A DNA stretch of 64,000 nucleotides from Roseococcus sp. SYP-B2431 (lineage in GTDB: Bacteria; Pseudomonadota; Alphaproteobacteria; Acetobacterales; Acetobacteraceae). The position numbers and the translations under genes were made by a program. Below, piece by piece: positions 63,482 to 64,000 of this stretch (position 1 is its first letter; each line of letters opens with the position of its first letter). The notes under the pieces were generated by a model. It searched no databases. It was not told the DNA's origin and saw only the letters and a program-made list of their open reading frames with translations. The DNA lies in assembly GCF_004336745.1 (NCBI RefSeq), contig NZ_SJXD01000030.1, positions 1 to 64,000 on the forward strand, written 5' to 3'.

Positions 63482-64000
63482 TCAATGCAGGGGAACGCGG
63501 CCCGCGGTGATCGCCTGATAGGTGAAGATGGCGAGCGTCACCGGATCGAAGGGCTTGCGCATGACGAAGGCGGGCTCGACGCCCTCGGCGGTCAGCAGCT
63601 GCTCCGGATAGGCGGTGACGAAGATCACCGGCGCGCTCACCGTTTCCAGGATGCGGCGCACAGCCTGGATGCCGTTGCCGCCGCGGCCGAGGTTGATATC
63701 GGCCAGGATCAGACCCGCGCCCTTCTCCGTGGCGAGGCGCACCGCCTCCGCCTCGGTGGCCGCGATGCCGACGACGCGGTGGCCGCAGCCCTGCACCAGC
63801 ATGCGCAGGTCCATGGCGATGACCGGCTCGTCCTCGATGATCAGCACGTCGGTCGCGGAAGCGGCCTTCACGGCGGCACGCGCCTCGGCAACGCGTTCGG
63901 CCGCCTCGGCCTCGTCCAGCCCGGCGATGCGGGCGGCGTCGGCGAGCGTGATCTCCTCGAGCGTGGTCAGGAGCAGGAGATGCCGGCCGAGGGGGCGGCC
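63482..64000 (-). CDS. phyR: PhyR-type general stress response regulator (partial)
   Basis: Anti-anti-sigma factor that, once phosphorylated, binds NepR and frees sigma EcfG. The visible 172 codons contain the end of a sigma-factor-like domain (LLLTTLEEITLADAARIAGLDEAEAAERVAEARAAV) followed by a receiver: VLIIEDEPVIAMDL, phospho-acceptor Asp in LILADINLGRGGNG, VIFVTAYPE and Lys in RKPFDP. The order sigma-like then receiver is diagnostic for PhyR. The N-terminal sigma-like part runs off the window. NepR and EcfG are not in view. Confidence 0.88.
   Translation of the reverse strand, partial: GRPLGRHLLLLTTLEEITLADAARIAGLDEAEAAERVAEARAAVKAASATDVLIIEDEPVIAMDLRMLVQGCGHRVVGIAATEAEAVRLATEKGAGLILADINLGRGGNGIQAVRRILETVSAPVIFVTAYPEQLLTAEGVEPAFVMRKPFDPVTLAIFTYQAITAGRVPLH

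Overview
The window is about 70% GC, densely packed, and carries the gene content of an alphaproteobacterium. The best match is an environmental Acetobacteraceae (Roseomonas-like) chromosome. Supporting signs are MucR and an alphaproteobacterial Fur, the order ftsX-ftsE-zinc-ribbon gene, acpP-fabF-mltG, several orphan tripartite-tricarboxylate (Bug/TctC) periplasmic receptors, ornithine-lipid acyltransferase OlsB, and a PhyR-type general stress regulator at the right edge. This lineage call is inference from gene content only. No tRNA, rRNA, CRISPR array, IS element or prophage was found.

Layout, left half. 0-4.5 kb is a chemosensory block: partial cheB, a triple-CheW coupling protein, a soluble MCP with two signalling tips, and a stand-alone receiver. 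4.5-11.4 kb is central and organic-acid metabolism: glutamate dehydrogenase, a DUF2171 protein, a serine-glyoxylate-type aminotransferase, a TctC receptor, an unknown 225-residue protein and an Ldh2-type dehydrogenase. 11.5-16 kb is a complete sugar/polyol-type ABC importer operon. Divergent from it is an FAD oxidoreductase coupled to a truncated threonine-dehydratase-like gene, which is joined to a truncated DUF1345 gene. 18-27 kb holds a SYLF protein, GST, a WecA-like transferase, an XpaC/TelA operon, a metallophosphoesterase, MAPEG, an esterase, a DMT exporter and a quinone oxidoreductase.

Layout, right half. 26.8-35.5 kb contains an orphan LivK-like receptor, DenD, diaminopropionate ammonia-lyase and a complete ugpBAEC operon followed by a second TctC receptor. 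35.5-46 kb is mostly housekeeping: olsB-fur, mucR, a TusA-like gene, rimI-tsaB, ftsEX, acpP-fabF-mltG and MAPEG. One apparently acquired membrane-protein gene sits inside it. 45.8-48.2 kb is a flavin monooxygenase with a third TctC receptor. 48.2-64 kb is an envelope and stress region: opgGH, a HisKA_2 histidine kinase, a Crp/Fnr regulator, an AI-2E-type permease, DUF883/holin-like, PRC-barrel/YihY, a repeat lipoprotein, DAG-kinase-like, metallophosphoesterase, an SbmA-like ABC protein, DUF1328, CsbD and phyR.

The most interesting cross-window signal is a recurring intergenic motif, GCAAC-N16/17-CGTT. It lies 25-155 bases upstream of DUF2171, SYLF, opgG, AI-2E/DUF883 (one palindromic site reading both ways), the repeat lipoprotein and csbD. 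Two near matches ending GGTT precede the PRC-barrel gene and a 25-residue membrane peptide. The motif differs at one base from the known ECF sigma factor EcfG consensus (GGAAC-N16/17-CGTT), and phyR, the regulator of EcfG, lies next to csbD. I infer a lineage-specific general-stress regulon. Other highlights are the dehydratase/DUF1345 deletion junction, the double-tip MCP, a 29-base near-perfect palindrome between ugpB and ugpA, likely non-canonical starts for fur (AUU) and a Crp/Fnr gene, and several short genes under 60 codons.
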